5,884 nt of DNA from Anaerolineae bacterium. GTDB lineage: Bacteria > Chloroflexota > Anaerolineae > J102. The stretch covers positions 1 to 5,884 of the forward strand of contig JALXAF010000258.1 of NCBI GenBank assembly GCA_026992375.1, given 5' to 3'. Below the pieces are notes generated by a model. That model saw nothing but the letters and a program-made list of their open reading frames with translations. It did not search any database and was not told where the DNA came from. The translations under genes and the position numbers were made by a program. The stretch's first letter is position 1; the number at the start of each line of letters is the position of its first letter. Positions 5,488 through 5,884 of the stretch are shown here, piece by piece.

Positions 5488-5504
5488 GCGTTGTCGGACA
5501 ACGC
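5488..5504. promoter_or_regulatory. 17-bp perfect palindrome upstream of the globin gene, candidate operator
   Basis: GCGTTGTCGGACAACGC has 8-bp arms around a single central base and ends 46 bases before the chosen globin start. A weak minus-strand -10-like TATCAA (5505-5510) abuts it, which would place the palindrome over the transcription start, a usual position for a repressor site. It could also be the hairpin of a dispersed repeat. The symmetry is seen directly; the function is inferred. Confidence 0.4.
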
Positions 5505-5596
5505 TTGATAGTTAGAGAGCGGGCGGGGCAAAAACGTTACAGACGAGACAGTCGCCATGAGCGATAGCTCACCACATAACGAACGAAAATCCCTCG

Positions 5597-5684
5597 TTAC
5601 GTCATTCCGACGACCGAAGGGGGGAGGAATCTTCTCGTCTGCAAGGGGATTTCTCGGTCGCTTCGCTCCCTCGAAATGACGTAA
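5597..5684. repeat. 88-bp imperfect palindrome, ACGTCATTTCGA-type dispersed repeat
   Basis: The ends TTACGTCATTCCGA (5597-5610) and TCGAAATGACGTAA (5671-5684) are reverse complements at 13 of 14 positions. The interior continues with looser symmetry: the left half carries a GACCGAAG-then-GGAATC pattern and the right half reads GGATTTCTCGGTCGCTTCGC. This family of palindrome is familiar as an intergenic repeat in several phyla, possibly a non-autonomous mobile element. No target duplication is evident. Confidence 0.6.
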
Positions 5685-5688
5685 AATC

Positions 5689-5761
5689 TCACGCAAAGGC
5701 GCAAAAGCTGTCAAGGATTCTTTGCTTCTTTTTCCCTTTTCGCCTTGGCGTCTTTGCGTGA
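5689..5761. repeat. 73-bp imperfect palindrome, CACGCAAAG-type dispersed repeat
   Basis: TCACGCAAAG (5689-5698) and CTTTGCGTGA (5752-5761) are perfect 10-bp inverted ends. Pairing continues loosely inward, with GCGCAAAAG on the left against CTTTTCGCC and TGGCG on the right. It starts four bases after the previous palindrome. Similar CACGCAAAGGCGCAAAG words are common intergenic repeats in Chloroflexota, from memory rather than a search. Confidence 0.55.
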
Positions 5762-5823
5762 TATCTATTTTCAAAACAGTCCCACGGCGGGCAAGCCCGC
5801 GCCGATACCGATGAAAATGAGAA

Positions 5824-5850
5824 CGCAGATTTTCGCAGATGCTTCGCAGA
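5824..5850. repeat. Three CGCAGA(T) words at 10-11 base spacing
   Basis: CGCAGAT starts at 5824 and 5834, and CGCAGA at 5845, giving spacings near one DNA helical turn. The words are the same as those in the cluster at 4381-4450, so they belong to the same repeat type. Confidence 0.55.
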
Positions 5851-5855
5851 ATTCC

Positions 5856-5884
5856 ACTGATTACTGATAACTGATCACTGATTA
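5856..5884. repeat. Heptamer tandem repeat (ACTGATN)4, reaching the window edge
   Basis: ACTGAT begins at 5856, 5863, 5870 and 5877, exactly every seven bases, with T, A, C and T as the variable seventh base. The next base, at the window end, fits another unit, so the array may continue. It is too short and regular to be a CRISPR array. Confidence 0.7.

Larger units (their letters stand above)
5455..5884. other. Gene-free region with an operator-like palindrome and stacked repeats
   Basis: These 430 bases upstream of the globin gene hold no convincing gene. They contain a 17-bp palindrome, two long imperfect palindromes, a GC-rich hairpin (GCGGGC at 5787-5792, GCCCGC at 5795-5800), a run of CGCAGAT words and a heptamer tandem repeat. 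A 107-codon minus-strand frame crosses the area (5451-5774), but its sequence is explained by the repeats. Confidence 0.6.

Noticed and set aside
5451..5774. Minus-strand open frame of 107 codons upstream of the globin gene
   Set aside because: It lies over the two palindromic repeats, has no recognisable domain, and its composition follows the repeats. Frames of this kind are typical false genes in repeat-rich gaps.
5856..5884. Possible edge of a CRISPR array
   Set aside because: The units are seven bases with no spacers, far shorter than CRISPR repeats.

Overview
The window is ordinary bacterial chromosome of moderate GC content. It carries five complete protein genes and the first 11 codons of a sixth. 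No RNA gene, phage, insertion sequence or CRISPR array is visible. I infer a member of the Chloroflexota (Anaerolineae/Caldilineae-like). The grounds are a DUF5656-like membrane protein, a protoglobin fused to a MoaD-like domain, and intergenic clutter of short dispersed repeats (CGCAGAT words, an ACGTCATTTCGA palindrome, a CACGCAAAG palindrome). That placement rests on pattern memory, not on a search.

Layout from left to right. A minus-strand gene starts at position 33 and runs off the left edge; its ribosome binding site lies in one arm of a perfect 10-bp inverted repeat. Upstream of it on the same strand, 128-934 encodes a nine-segment membrane protein with a near-consensus promoter placed so close that the mRNA should be almost leaderless. 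On the plus strand, 1213-2100 is pdxS, the synthase subunit of pyridoxal 5'-phosphate synthase, followed by a strong stem-loop; pdxT is not beside it. Next, 2370-2735 encodes a small four-segment membrane protein of the phage-holin-4 (YvlD-like) superfamily. A 302-base convergent gap holds nothing I can name.

The right half is on the minus strand. 4519-5442 encodes a two-domain protein: an N-terminal protoglobin with a clear proximal-His motif, and a C-terminal MoaD/ThiS-like beta-grasp domain lacking the usual terminal Gly-Gly. Downstream, 3038-4273 encodes a multi-spanning membrane protein whose intramembrane histidines are arranged as in the heme-copper oxidase subunit I/NnrS-like proteins. 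Both look like heme or gas-ligand proteins, so a shared role in O2 or NO handling is possible, but a 245-base repeat-bearing gap separates them and co-transcription is not shown. Upstream of the globin gene lie a perfect 17-bp palindrome and then about 290 bases of stacked repeat elements to the end of the window.

The most unusual items are the globin-MoaD fusion without diglycine, the hairpin that could hide the ribosome binding site of the left-edge gene, and the histidine-rich membrane protein next to the globin.
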